DNA of 64,000 bases from an uncultured Acetatifactor sp. (lineage in GTDB: Bacteria > Bacillota > Clostridia > Lachnospirales > Lachnospiraceae), in contig CAJTOJ010000010.1 in assembly GCA_910577665.1 (NCBI GenBank), forward strand, positions 18,096-82,095, read 5' to 3'. Positions 52,329 through 60,980 of this stretch are shown here, in pieces (within the stretch, counting starts at the first letter, position 1; every line of letters begins with the position of its first letter). The position numbers and the translations under genes are program-made. The notes beneath the pieces are model-generated. The model was not told where the DNA came from. It ran no database searches and worked only from the letters and a program-made list of their open reading frames with translations.

Positions 52329-53339
52329 ATGAAGCAAAATATGCAGAAATGGATGGCAGACTATATTGCCGGCCCGAAGAAAAAGGCGATGCCGGTGCTT
52401 TCCTTTCCAGGGACACAACTCATCGGATATACGGTGGAGGAACTGGTAAAGAGTGGGGAACTCCAGGCCCAATGTATGAGGGCGGTGGCAGATCGGTTTG
52501 ACACGGGCGCTGCCTTCAGTCTGATGGATCTGTCTGTGGAGGCGGAAGCTTTTGGGAGTCGTATTCATTACAGCGATGATGAGGTCCCCACGGTATGTGA
52601 GACCTTGATCCACGATGAGAAGGAAGCGGATGCATTGGAGATTCCCCAGGTGGGGGCAGCCAGGACGGGAGAGTGCATCGAAGGGATCCGCATTGCCAGC
52701 GAGAGGATTACGGACAGGCCGGTGTTGGCGGGTATCATTGGGCCTTATTCCCTGGCGGGGAGGCTTCTGGATATGACAGAGATCATGATACTCTGTTATG
52801 AGGAACCAGAGATGGTAGAGACTGTGTTGGAAAAAGTGACCAGGTTCCAGATTGCATACGCGATGGCTTTCAAGGAGGCGGGGGCGAACGGCATCTGTAT
52901 GGCGGAGCCTGCTGCAGGGCTTCTCTCCCCCTCGCTGATCGATGAATTTTCCACTCCCTATGTGCAGAGAATCCGGCAGGCCGTGGAGGATGAGAACTTT
53001 CTGGTAATGTATCACAATTGCGGGAATGTGGTGCCGCTGATGGAAAATATGAAAGCCATTGATGCCAGGGCTTATAGCTTCGGTAATGCCATTGACATAG
53101 AGGAGGCGCTGAAAGGGCTGCCAACGGATCGTATGATACTGGGCAATATCGACCCGGCTGGAACCATCCGGAACGGGGATCCCCAAAAGGTATATGCGGA
53201 GACTCTGATGTTGCTGGAGCGCTGCGGCAGGTATCCGAATTTTGTGATTTCCAGCGGATGTGACATCCCGGCAGTCTCTCCGCTGGATAATATCCAGGCA
53301 TTTTTTGATGCGGTGGAGGAATTCTATGGCAGACAGTAG
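52329..53339 (+). CDS. UroD/MtaA-family cobamide methyltransferase (1)
   Basis: A 336-residue protein of the uroporphyrinogen-decarboxylase-like methyltransferase family (MtaA, MtbA, CmuA C-terminal domain). Zinc ligands are visible as His229-x-Cys231 in MYHNCGNVVP and the distal Cys in FVISSGCDIPAVSPLDN; CMAEPAAGLLSP is the pocket-side Glu-Pro motif. Such proteins move methyl groups between a substrate or carrier and a corrinoid protein. The zinc site and the corrinoid protein gene nearby exclude haem synthesis as the role. Regulated as part of the cluster under the PocR-AraC protein encoded convergently next to it. Confidence 0.88.
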   Translation: MKQNMQKWMADYIAGPKKKAMPVLSFPGTQLIGYTVEELVKSGELQAQCMRAVADRFDTGAAFSLMDLSVEAEAFGSRIHYSDDEVPTVCETLIHDEKEADALEIPQVGAARTGECIEGIRIASERITDRPVLAGIIGPYSLAGRLLDMTEIMILCYEEPEMVETVLEKVTRFQIAYAMAFKEAGANGICMAEPAAGLLSPSLIDEFSTPYVQRIRQAVEDENFLVMYHNCGNVVPLMENMKAIDARAYSFGNAIDIEEALKGLPTDRMILGNIDPAGTIRNGDPQKVYAETLMLLERCGRYPNFVISSGCDIPAVSPLDNIQAFFDAVEEFYGRQ

Positions 53340-53359
53340 GCAGCCGGACAAAAGCGGTA

Positions 53360-54610
53360 CTACCTGTATTGTCTGGGAGTGAGGCCGGTATATTTTTTGA
53401 ATACCTTGGTAAAATAGCTCTGATCCTGGAAGCCGGCAGCCAGGGCCACATCGAGAATGGAAAGCTCTGTAGTGGTCAGCAGGCGTTTGCTTTCCTCGAT
53501 CCGTACCATGTTCAGGTATTCCTTGAAGGAAGATCCTGTGGACTGCTTGAAAAGCGTGGAGAAGTAGGCGGGATTCAGGTGAACCAGGGCGGCGATCTCC
53601 TCCAGGGTCAGATTGGAAGAAAAATTCCGGGAGATGTAATGGACGGCGCTTCGGATCACTTCGCTGTTCTTGTCGGGAATGCGATTGAACATGCAATCGG
53701 TAAAAGCATCAACGGACTCCTGTAGCTTATAGCATAGATCTTCCAGGGTCTGGACATTCTGCAGAGACTTGAGAAGCTGGTTGCTGATCCTGAGGACACT
53801 GTCACTGGTGGCGCCGCCTTCCATGGCGGCCCGGGACAGCAGGGAGCCAAGTTCCAGAGTACGGTTTTTGATGGTTTCCAGGTTGTTTCCTTCTGCAAAG
53901 AGGACGTAGCCCAGAAGGTCATTCAGGAGTGCCTTGGCGCCTTGGGAGTCACCTGTTTTCAGTTTGGTAATCAGTGCCTTTTCTTTCTCGTAGGGGTAGG
54001 TCACAAGCTGTTTGCGGGAGGAAATTTTATAGGTCTGGATGGATTCGTTGATCTCAGACTGCTGGTACAGCCGGTTGTGTCTTGCCACGATCTGATCCTT
54101 GCCATCGGCTACCAGGCCGGAACACATATAGTAGAGCAGGCGGCTGATGTGTGTGACTTTGGAGGGCTCAATGACAGGCAGGCTGGCGGCTTCTTCGTAC
54201 ATCTCCAGCAGATGGCTGGCCGGAATCTGGTATTTGGGGCCGATGTCAGCGAACATCAGGGAATCCGGTCTGTCCATGAGAAAGGGACCTGCCAGGATGG
54301 AACCCAGCAGGGTGTCCTGGTTTACCAGGGGGAACACAATGTGGTTCAGATTAGAATGGCAGGAGAAGATATAGGATTCTCCCAGGCTCATGGCCAGTTT
54401 GCTGGCACTGGCATGGAGCTTCACGCAGGATTCGCCTCCGGGCAGATGGCGCTTGAAGATTTTGCAGTAAGGATGGATCTGGCCTAGCTGGTCCAGTACG
54501 TTCCCATTCTGGTCCAGCACCTGGACAGACAGGCCGATGCATTGGTGGAAGGTTTCCAGCATGGTGTGCAGATATTGGCTGTCGATGATGGTGTATAAGG
54601 GCGCTTGCAT
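53360..54610 (-). CDS. PocR-domain AraC family regulator
   Basis: A 416-residue regulator. Residues 1-170 form a PocR ligand-binding domain (HTMLETFHQCIGLSVQVLDQ, CKIFKRHLPGGESCVKLHAS, HIVFPLVNQDTLLGSILAGP). A helical middle section follows, then a C-terminal AraC domain (NFSSNLTLEEIAALVHLNPA, then FSTLFKQSTGSSFKEYL and DVALAAGFQDQSYFTKVFKK). PocR domains sense small hydrocarbon-type ligands and sit beside corrinoid-dependent pathways. The start is placed at ATG 54610 because AGGAGG is seven bases upstream. The gene is divergent from the corrinoid-protein gene and convergent with a methyltransferase gene, so it is the obvious activator of this locus. Confidence 0.9.
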   Translation of the reverse strand: MQAPLYTIIDSQYLHTMLETFHQCIGLSVQVLDQNGNVLDQLGQIHPYCKIFKRHLPGGESCVKLHASASKLAMSLGESYIFSCHSNLNHIVFPLVNQDTLLGSILAGPFLMDRPDSLMFADIGPKYQIPASHLLEMYEEAASLPVIEPSKVTHISRLLYYMCSGLVADGKDQIVARHNRLYQQSEINESIQTYKISSRKQLVTYPYEKEKALITKLKTGDSQGAKALLNDLLGYVLFAEGNNLETIKNRTLELGSLLSRAAMEGGATSDSVLRISNQLLKSLQNVQTLEDLCYKLQESVDAFTDCMFNRIPDKNSEVIRSAVHYISRNFSSNLTLEEIAALVHLNPAYFSTLFKQSTGSSFKEYLNMVRIEESKRLLTTTELSILDVALAAGFQDQSYFTKVFKKYTGLTPRQYR

Positions 54611-54663
54611 ACGGGAACCTCCTAAGGCGAGAGAGTCAGCAGAAAACATGGAAACAGTATAGC

Positions 54664-54686
54664 ACAAATTTGAGAAAAATTATAGT
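54664..54686 (+). promoter_or_regulatory. Candidate operator/promoter of the corrinoid-protein gene
   Basis: ACAAAT (54664-54669), TTGA (54670-54673) and TTATAGTTAAA (from 54680), the same order as upstream of 52329. It lies in the PocR/corrinoid divergent gap, 37 bp before the ATG. Confidence 0.5.
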
Positions 54687-54722
54687 TAAATCTAAAAAAA
54701 ATACAAAATCAAGGAGGGTACT

Positions 54723-55376
54723 ATGGCAGCAGCAATGATTGAAGAGATATCCCAGTTCCTACAGAAGGGCAGGGCCAAGAATGTGAAGCAGTTGGTGGAG
54801 CAGGCCTTGGAGGAGGGCATTGACCCTAAGGAGATCCTAAACGATGGCCTTTTGTCCGGCATGATGGTAATCGGCGGTAAATTCAAGCGCAATGAAGTGT
54901 TTGTGCCGGAGGTGCTGGTGGCGGCCAGGGCCATGAATGCAGGTGTGTCGGTACTGGAGCCGCACCTGGTGGAGGCGGGGAACGAACCCTTGGGCAAGGC
55001 AGTGGTGGGAACTGTCAAGGGGGATCTCCACGACATCGGGAAGAACCTGGTGATCATGATGATGAAGGGTGCAGGCTTTGAGATCTATGACCTGGGCACG
55101 GATGTGGATGCAGCAACCTTTGTGGACAAGGCCGAGGAGGTGGGGGCTGATGTGATCGGTATGTCTGCCCTTCTGACCACCACCATGCCAAACATGAAGG
55201 AAGTGATCGATGTGCTGAAGGAGAGAGGCCTTCGGGAGAAATATATCGTCATGGTGGGAGGCGCCCCTGTGAACGAGCAGTTTGCAGAAGAAATCGGTGC
55301 GGACTACTATACTGCAGATGCCACTTCCGCAGCCGAGGTGGCCAAGGCGGCTGTGGAACGGCGCAGGGTGGGCTGA
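54723..55376 (+). CDS. Corrinoid (B12-binding) methyl carrier protein
   Basis: A 217-residue corrinoid protein like MtaC/MtbC/MttC. Residues 1-88 are the helical cap (ILNDGLLSGMMVIGGKFKRN, EVFVPEVLVAARAMNAG). Residues 90-217 are the Rossmann-like cobalamin domain with the base-off ligand motif Asp-x-His103-x-x-Gly in VKGDLHDIGKNLV, followed by SALLTTTMPNMKEVI and VGGAPVNEQFAEEIGADYYT. It carries methyl as methylcobamide between the demethylating methyltransferase and the next acceptor, probably tetrahydrofolate. AGGAGGG precedes the ATG. The gene is divergent from the PocR regulator. Confidence 0.95.
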   Translation: MAAAMIEEISQFLQKGRAKNVKQLVEQALEEGIDPKEILNDGLLSGMMVIGGKFKRNEVFVPEVLVAARAMNAGVSVLEPHLVEAGNEPLGKAVVGTVKGDLHDIGKNLVIMMMKGAGFEIYDLGTDVDAATFVDKAEEVGADVIGMSALLTTTMPNMKEVIDVLKERGLREKYIVMVGGAPVNEQFAEEIGADYYTADATSAAEVAKAAVERRRVG

Positions 55377-55387
55377 TCTGGCATTGC

Positions 55388-55442
55388 GGTTCACCCGGTA
55401 TTGCCGCCAGGTGTTTACTCGCGTTTTTTCTGTGACAAACCT
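55388..55442 (+). repeat. Partial copy (D) of the dispersed repeat family
   Basis: GGTTCACCCGGTATTGCCGC followed by CAGGTGTTTACTCGCG and CTGTGACAAAC. It shares the CCGCCAGGTGTT core and the following hairpin region with copies at 14537 and 28370. It lies just after the corrinoid-protein gene. No right end is visible. Confidence 0.55.
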
Positions 55443-55484
55443 AAAACAGCACGGGCCAAAATGAATAAATATCCTGCCGCTACC

Positions 55485-55513
55485 TTGCACCATGTGCGGA
55501 TATCCGTTATACT
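55485..55513 (+). promoter_or_regulatory. Promoter of the activation-protein operon
   Basis: TTGCAC (55485-55490), 17-bp spacer, TATACT (55508-55513), about 130 bp before the next gene. This promoter has both boxes, unlike the TTATAGT sites of the cluster. Confidence 0.6.
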
Positions 55514-55642
55514 GGAATGAAAAAAGACAGGGACTGGCTGTGGGATGTCTGAAAGGATGACCAGTGGCCGGTCCGGAGGATATTGCAGGGTTACAACAAG
55601 GTAAACCGGTGATAGTGATACGGATGGCCCGGGAATGGGAAT

Positions 55643-56311
55643 ATGGATATATATGAGATAACAGGATGCAGGCCGGATGTGGGTCTGGACCAGGTGATGC
55701 GGGGGCTGGGCTGCGCTGTGGGTAGTCCGGCCTATGAGGATATGGCAGCAGAATATGAAGAGATCCGAAAGCAGATTCCTGCCATGGTATATCCGGTAGG
55801 AATCCTGGGCTTTTCCCGTCTGCCGGATCATCTGGCCACGAACAGGTATGGGACAGGTGTCCCGGTGGCCATGGGGGTTCTCAGTGTGGGAAGGGCCATG
55901 GAAGAGGAGAGCGGCAGGCAGTTTCGGCAGGGGAATTATGTCAAGGGGATGCTTTGGGACGCAGTGGCCAATGTGGCATTGTTTTCCCTGGAGAAGGATC
56001 TGACAGCAGCGTTGCGGGAGTGCTGTAGGAGCCGCAGGGTTGGGGTGGAGAGGCGTCTGGAAGCACCTCATGATATTTCCATGGATGTGCAGAGGGAGGC
56101 GTGGAGCTTTCTGGAACTGGAGAAACGGTATGGAATCCATATCACCCAGGGAAATATGCTGGATCCGGTGAAGACTTCCTGCCAGGTCTTTGTCTTAACA
56201 GACAGGGAGGATGTGTTCCGGGCAGGACATGACTGCAAGGCCTGTGGGAATCTGACCTGCCAGTACCGGAAGGAGCCTGGGGAAGCCAAAACCGCCAGAC
56301 AGGAAAGTTGA
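55643..56311 (+). CDS. MetH activation-domain-like protein of the methyltransferase cluster
   Basis: A 222-residue protein related to the AdoMet-binding activation domain of B12-dependent methionine synthase, a family often encoded between corrinoid-protein and activator genes. YEITGCRPDVGLDQVMRGLG, MVYPVGILGFSRLP and GNYVKGMLWDAVANVALFSL are recognisable parts. The C-terminus has a small cysteine cluster (CKACGNLTCQYR) that could hold an iron-sulfur centre. It probably helps keep the corrinoid protein in its active reduced state. The ATG follows GGGAATGGGAAT; the reductive activator gene lies 135 bp downstream. Confidence 0.75.
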   Translation: MDIYEITGCRPDVGLDQVMRGLGCAVGSPAYEDMAAEYEEIRKQIPAMVYPVGILGFSRLPDHLATNRYGTGVPVAMGVLSVGRAMEEESGRQFRQGNYVKGMLWDAVANVALFSLEKDLTAALRECCRSRRVGVERRLEAPHDISMDVQREAWSFLELEKRYGIHITQGNMLDPVKTSCQVFVLTDREDVFRAGHDCKACGNLTCQYRKEPGEAKTARQES

Positions 56312-56446
56312 GAGCTTGAAAAACGTCCGGCAGGAAATCGGAGAAAGTAGAAGAGGTATGGTGGGAAAAAGCCAGGCAGGAAGGCTGAAGGAGAGGCAGG
56401 AAACCCTAAGGGAATTGCGTATACTGGGCAGGCAGGGAGTAGAGAA

Positions 56447-58177
56447 ATGGGCAAACCAGTGACAGTGCATATAGGAACAGGAGGCAGTTTTCTGCTGAAG
56501 GAGGGGGAATCCCTTCTGGAGGCATTGGTACAAAACGGGCATGGCATTCCGGCACCCTGTGGTGGCCTGGGGCGCTGTGGCAAGTGCAGGGTAAAAGTGA
56601 TCAGAGGGAACCTGGCCATTACCGGGCAGGATGAGAAGGTCTTTTCACAGGCAGCATTGGCAGAAGGGTGGAGACTTGCCTGTAGGGCGTTCCCCGGAGA
56701 AGACCTGGAGATCCTCCTGCCAGAGGATATAGACAGGGATTTTGAGATTCTTTCGGCAGATGCAGATGGCAGATCCAGGATTCCTACCGGGTATCAGGTG
56801 CCACAGGAAGCAGGGATTCCTGCCGGGATCCCGCAAGGTTTCCGGGATACGGGCTGTCCTGGAAAAAAGACGGCAGAGTCAGGACAGAACCAGGAGTACC
56901 CTGGCCAGGATACGGGATATTGTGTGGCAGTGGATCTGGGAACCACTACCATTGCCATGGCCCTTCTCAAAGAGCACAGGGCGGAACCGCTTCATACAGT
57001 ATCTTTTGTGAACAGCCAGAGACAGTATGGTGCGGATGTGATCTCCCGGATCCAGGCCAGTGTGGATGGAAAACAGGATGTGTTGCAGAAATGTGTCCGG
57101 GTCGGTTTACAGGAAGGACTGGTAAGGCTGGCTACAGAGGCCGGGATATCTTCTTCCTGGATCAGGAAAGTGGTAGTAAGCGGGAACACCACTATGGGGC
57201 ACCTGCTCCTTGGATATCCCTGCCAGGGACTGGGGGTCTATCCCTTTACGCCGGTGAACCTTGACTTTGTAAAAGGAGGATTCCGGGAGTTGACATGGGG
57301 AAATGCTACAGGTGCAGAAGAGGGGATCCGGTCTGCCGGGGCTGAGGATAAAGCGGAAAATGTGGAAGAAGCGGATCCGGCAATGGTGGTGCTGCCGGGG
57401 ATTTCCACATTTGTTGGAGGAGACATTGTATCTGGACTTTATGCAGCGGATTTTGACCGGAAGGAGGGAATCTGTCTGCTGGTGGATCTGGGAACCAACG
57501 GGGAGATGGCACTGGGCAACAGGGACAAGATCCTGGTGACTTCTGCTGCCGCAGGGCCTGCTTTTGAGGGCGGCAATCTTACCTGGGGGACTGGCAGTGT
57601 GGCGGGAGCCATCTGCTCGGTGCGGCTGGAGGGGGAAGGAAAAGCACGGATTACCACCATTCGCAATGCACCGCCCATAGGAATCTGTGGCACCGGAGTG
57701 GTGGAGACCGTGCGAGAACTGGTACGTACAGGGATCGTGGACGAGACAGGGATGCTGCAGGAGACGTATTTTGAAGAGGGATATCCCCTGGCCCGGACGC
57801 CGGATGGCAGACAGATCGTATGTACCGGACAGGATATACGGGAAATCCAGCTTGCCAAGGCAGCCATCCGGGCTGGGATCGAGACATTGCTTGTGCATTA
57901 CGGGATCACGGCTTCAGATGTGCAGGAGGTATACCTGGCCGGAGGGTTCGGACATAAGCTGGATCCGGAGGCGGCTGTGGCCATCGGCATGTTGCCCCGG
58001 GAGCTGCTTGGCAGGATCCAGGGGGTGGGGAACAGTTCCCTGGCAGGCGCCATGAAATTTCTACAGGAGGGAAACGGCAGGGAAAGGATGGAAGGGATCC
58101 GGCGTATATCCCGGGAGATCGGGCTGGCGGCGGACAAGGATTTTCAAGCATTTTACGTGGATGCAATGTTTTTCTAA
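56447..58177 (+). CDS. Corrinoid protein reductive activator (2Fe-2S plus ASKHA, RACE type)
   Basis: A 576-residue activator that uses ATP and low-potential electrons to return inactive Co(II) corrinoid to Co(I). Residues 1-95 are a plant-type 2Fe-2S ferredoxin domain with Cys38, Cys44, Cys47 and Cys79. From 157 on it is the DUF4445/ASKHA domain (YCVAVDLGTTTIAMALLKEH, VVSGNTTMGHLLLG, CLLVDLGTNGEMALG, GTGSVAGAI, YLAGGFGHKLDPEAAVAIGM). Residues 105-156 are a Gly/Pro/Gln-rich linker and 290-305 another variable insert. It serves the corrinoid protein encoded 1 kb upstream. Confidence 0.93.
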   Translation: MGKPVTVHIGTGGSFLLKEGESLLEALVQNGHGIPAPCGGLGRCGKCRVKVIRGNLAITGQDEKVFSQAALAEGWRLACRAFPGEDLEILLPEDIDRDFEILSADADGRSRIPTGYQVPQEAGIPAGIPQGFRDTGCPGKKTAESGQNQEYPGQDTGYCVAVDLGTTTIAMALLKEHRAEPLHTVSFVNSQRQYGADVISRIQASVDGKQDVLQKCVRVGLQEGLVRLATEAGISSSWIRKVVVSGNTTMGHLLLGYPCQGLGVYPFTPVNLDFVKGGFRELTWGNATGAEEGIRSAGAEDKAENVEEADPAMVVLPGISTFVGGDIVSGLYAADFDRKEGICLLVDLGTNGEMALGNRDKILVTSAAAGPAFEGGNLTWGTGSVAGAICSVRLEGEGKARITTIRNAPPIGICGTGVVETVRELVRTGIVDETGMLQETYFEEGYPLARTPDGRQIVCTGQDIREIQLAKAAIRAGIETLLVHYGITASDVQEVYLAGGFGHKLDPEAAVAIGMLPRELLGRIQGVGNSSLAGAMKFLQEGNGRERMEGIRRISREIGLAADKDFQAFYVDAMFF

Positions 58178-58313
58178 GGAACTGTTAAGAATTAACTTTG
58201 CATATGATGCAGGATGAAGCTTTTTATGCGAGGCAAAAGACGCACGGCTGTCCTGGCATTTGTGCAACGGAAGCGCAAAGACACTTCGCGGTGCTGGAAT
58301 GGCAAAGGGACTT

Positions 58314-58323
58314 TTATAGTAAA
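58314..58323 (+). promoter_or_regulatory. Third TTATAGT site, before the second methyltransferase gene
   Basis: TTATAGTAAAT 31 bp before the ATG, matching the motifs at 52233 and 54680. There is no -35 box at the proper distance. The 170-bp gap also holds a GCAAAAGACGCAC / GCGCAAAG-type region without a clear fold. Confidence 0.45.
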
Positions 58324-58350
58324 TATCACTCACCATAAAGGAGAAAAGAC

Positions 58351-59388
58351 ATGAACAGCAGAGAACGCTTTTTTGCAACTGTAGAACGAAGGCCTGTGGA
58401 CAGGCCCGCCGCCTGGCTGGGTATGCCGGACATCAAGGCCCAGCCTGCATTGTTTGCCCATTATGGCGTGAAGGACATGCATGAGCTGAAACTGGCTGTA
58501 GGAGATGATTTCTATGCAGTGGAGGTGCCTTACCAGTCTCCCACATCCACTGCCATCTATGCTGCCTTTGACTGGTATATGGACAACAATGTAGACGCCG
58601 AAGAGCGCACTCTGACAGCGGATGGCTGTTTCAAGGATGCCGAGGACGAAGAGGATCTGGCTTTCTTCCACTGGCCGGATCCTGTCAGATATATTGATGT
58701 AGAGGAATGCCGCAGGCGCGTGGCCCTGGCTCCCGCTGATAAGGTGCGCCTGGCCATGTGCTGGTCTGCCCATTTCCAGGACACCTGTGCTTCCTTTGGC
58801 ATGGAGACAGCCCTAATGAATATGCTGGCCAATCCGGAGATTTACCAGGCAGTGGACGAGAAAATCGTGGATTTCTACCTAAAGGCCAATGAGATCTTCT
58901 ATGAAGCCACCAAGGGGCAGCTGGATGCCGTACTCATCGGCAATGACATGGGCAGCCAGCGGGGACTGATGCTCTCCCCCCAGTGCGTGCGTGATTTCAT
59001 TATCCCAGGCAGCCGTAAGCTCATTGAACAGGCCCACTCTTATGGCTTGAAGGTCATCTATCATTCCTGTGGCTCCATTGTGGACGTGATCCCGGATCTG
59101 ATTGAGGCAGGAGTGGATGTGATCCACCCCATACAGGCCCTGGCCGCAGGTATGGAACCGGCAAACCTAAAGGAGAAATTTGCCGGAAAAGTGTCCTTCT
59201 GCGGTGGCGTGGACACCCAGGATCTGCTGGTGAACGGTACTCCTGAGATGGTGCGGGCCAAGGTGCGGGAACTGCGCACCCTCTTCCCCACAGGGCTGAT
59301 CCTTTCCCCCAGCCATGAAGCCATCATGCAGGATGTGCCCCCTGCCAACATCCATGCCTTGTTTGAGGAAGCCCAGACTGTCTATTGA
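58351..59388 (+). CDS. UroD-family cobamide methyltransferase (2)
   Basis: A 345-residue member of the same broad family, clearly different from the first copy. It opens MNSRERFFATVERRPVDRPA, like classical UroD relatives, and has the zinc motif His238-x-Cys240 in VIYHSCGSIVDVIPDLIE. FCGGVDTQDLLVNGTPEMVR and ILSPSHEAIMQDVPPANIHA form the C-terminal part. Vanillate O-demethylases (MtvB) belong to this type, so one of the two proteins may take the methyl from the substrate and the other pass it on. AAAGGAG precedes the ATG. Confidence 0.87.
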   Translation: MNSRERFFATVERRPVDRPAAWLGMPDIKAQPALFAHYGVKDMHELKLAVGDDFYAVEVPYQSPTSTAIYAAFDWYMDNNVDAEERTLTADGCFKDAEDEEDLAFFHWPDPVRYIDVEECRRRVALAPADKVRLAMCWSAHFQDTCASFGMETALMNMLANPEIYQAVDEKIVDFYLKANEIFYEATKGQLDAVLIGNDMGSQRGLMLSPQCVRDFIIPGSRKLIEQAHSYGLKVIYHSCGSIVDVIPDLIEAGVDVIHPIQALAAGMEPANLKEKFAGKVSFCGGVDTQDLLVNGTPEMVRAKVRELRTLFPTGLILSPSHEAIMQDVPPANIHALFEEAQTVY

Positions 59389-59458
59389 GCCTCTGTGGAA
59401 GAGAAGAGATGCGCCTGGATAGGTCTGCCAGGAGGCTGCATGGAAAGGGGGTACCTTT

Positions 59459-60736
59459 TTGAAGAAGAGGCCTTGGAAAAAAACAGCCCTGTTTCTGGGT
59501 CTGTTCCTGATGCTTGCAGGATGTGCCCACAGACCGGATGCCCTGCCGGGGGGAGCAGATACGCAGAACGCAGCAATGGTACAGGGAGAGAGTCTGGTAC
59601 CGGAAGGAGGAGACCGGGAAGCGGCAGGAAGCAGTCAGAAAACTGGTGGAACAGACCAGGGCGGAAGCCGGCAGGATTCCAAAACCGGGGAGCCCCTGCA
59701 GGAACTGGAGGTTCATTTTCTGGATGTGGGCCAGGGGGACAGTACCCTGGTCATCTGCGGCGGGCAGGTCCTGCTTGTGGATGCCGGGGACAATGACCAG
59801 GGCATCAAGGTTCAGAACTATCTGAAAAAAAAGGGGATCAGTTTCCTTGATTATGTAATATGTACCCATCCGGACGCAGACCATATTGGCGGTATTGATG
59901 TGGTACTATACAAATTTGACTGTGGAACTCTCTTAATGACTAAGGAGGAGCGGGATACCAAGACTTACCAGGATGTGGCGGAGGTGATGAAGGAAAAAGG
60001 TTATCAGAAGAGGCTGCCCCAGGTGGGAGATCAGTATATCCTGGGGGATGCAAGCTTTACCATTGTGGGACCTTACCGGGAGGATGAAGCGGGCAACAAT
60101 AACTCCATCGCCATTCTGCTCACTCATGGGGAGAATACCATCCTGCTCACCGGGGATGCGGAAGAGGAGGAAGAGCTGGATATGCTCTTCGGGGACATTC
60201 CCCTGGCAGCAGATGTATACAAGGCAGGACACCATGGCAGCAGTTCCTCCTCCTGCCAGGAGTTCCTGGATGTGGTACAACCTTCCTACGCGGTCATAAG
60301 CTGCGGGGAGGATAATGCCTATGGGCATCCTCATGCAGAAACCCTGGACAAGTTCCGCGCCATGGGGGTACAGGTATTTCGGACAGATGAGCAAGGCACC
60401 GTAACGGTTACTAGTGATGGACAGGGGTTTGCCTGGAATTGCAGCCCTTCTGACACCTGGAAGATGGGAGAACCCACAGGAAATGGTGGGGAAAATGGCC
60501 AGACCGGGGAATCAGCAGGAGGAACCGGGTCAGAGGAATCCCCCGGGGAATCCCAGGAAACAGGATCTGCGGATGGCACCATACGCTACATCTGTAATGT
60601 GAGTACACGCAAATTCCATGACCCGGACTGCTCCGGTGTGGAGCGCATGGATGAGAAAAACAAGCTGTCGGTCACAGCTACAAGAGAGGAACTGATAGGC
60701 CAGGGGTATGAGCCATGTGGGATCTGCAAACCGTAA
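59459..60736 (+). CDS. Secreted lipoprotein with ComEC-type metallo-beta-lactamase domain
   Basis: A 425-residue protein starting at TTG 59459 (AAAGGGGG upstream). The signal peptide KTALFLGLFLMLAGC ends in a lipobox (LAGC), so it is anchored outside the membrane. After a 55-residue Gly/Ser-rich linker comes a ComEC-like MBL fold: VHFLDVGQGDSTLVICGGQV, CTHPDADHIGGIDVV (metal-binding), LLTGDAEEEEELDML, and KAGHHGSSSSS. A second linker leads to a C-terminal Ada-like Cys domain (YICNVSTRKFHDPDC, then GYEPCGICKP) that may bind zinc and DNA. It is probably an extracellular nuclease-type hydrolase. It ends at a strong terminator. Confidence 0.9.
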   Translation: MKKRPWKKTALFLGLFLMLAGCAHRPDALPGGADTQNAAMVQGESLVPEGGDREAAGSSQKTGGTDQGGSRQDSKTGEPLQELEVHFLDVGQGDSTLVICGGQVLLVDAGDNDQGIKVQNYLKKKGISFLDYVICTHPDADHIGGIDVVLYKFDCGTLLMTKEERDTKTYQDVAEVMKEKGYQKRLPQVGDQYILGDASFTIVGPYREDEAGNNNSIAILLTHGENTILLTGDAEEEEELDMLFGDIPLAADVYKAGHHGSSSSSCQEFLDVVQPSYAVISCGEDNAYGHPHAETLDKFRAMGVQVFRTDEQGTVTVTSDGQGFAWNCSPSDTWKMGEPTGNGGENGQTGESAGGTGSEESPGESQETGSADGTIRYICNVSTRKFHDPDCSGVERMDEKNKLSVTATREELIGQGYEPCGICKP

Positions 60737-60738
60737 AT

Positions 60739-60786
60739 AACAGGCTGTCCGGCGAAAGCGCTGGTACAGCCTGTTGCGGTTTTTTC
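60739..60786 (+). terminator. Intrinsic terminator
   Basis: AACAGGCTGT (60739-60748) pairs with ACAGCCTGTT (60766-60775), then GCGG and TTTTTT. It separates the lipoprotein gene from the GH51 gene. Confidence 0.85.
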
Positions 60787-60864
60787 TGAGAAGGGATATT
60801 CGGTTTAAGGGGGTCAGCTGCCTGTAAAAAACTTTGGGTTTGTTTTCCATTTTGCTAAAAACCA

Positions 60865-60873
60865 TGGTATAAT
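60865..60873 (+). promoter_or_regulatory. Extended -10 promoter of the GH51 gene
   Basis: TGGTATAAT (TGn extension plus TATAAT at 60868-60873); no good -35 at 17 bp (TTCCAT). About 105 bp before the start codon. Confidence 0.55.
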
Positions 60874-60980
60874 GCTGAATCAGAAGAAAACCAATGTTCT
60901 GATGGAAGTGGTGGTATTGCAACGTAATGGGCTGTCACCTGGAAGAGAGTGGACAAAAGGGGAAAGAGAGGATGGAAACA

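Noticed and set aside
52119..58350. Cobalamin riboswitch controlling the corrinoid locus
   Set aside because: I looked for the B12-box and associated stems in the gaps of the cluster and saw none; the gaps are short and hold the TTATAGT sites instead.
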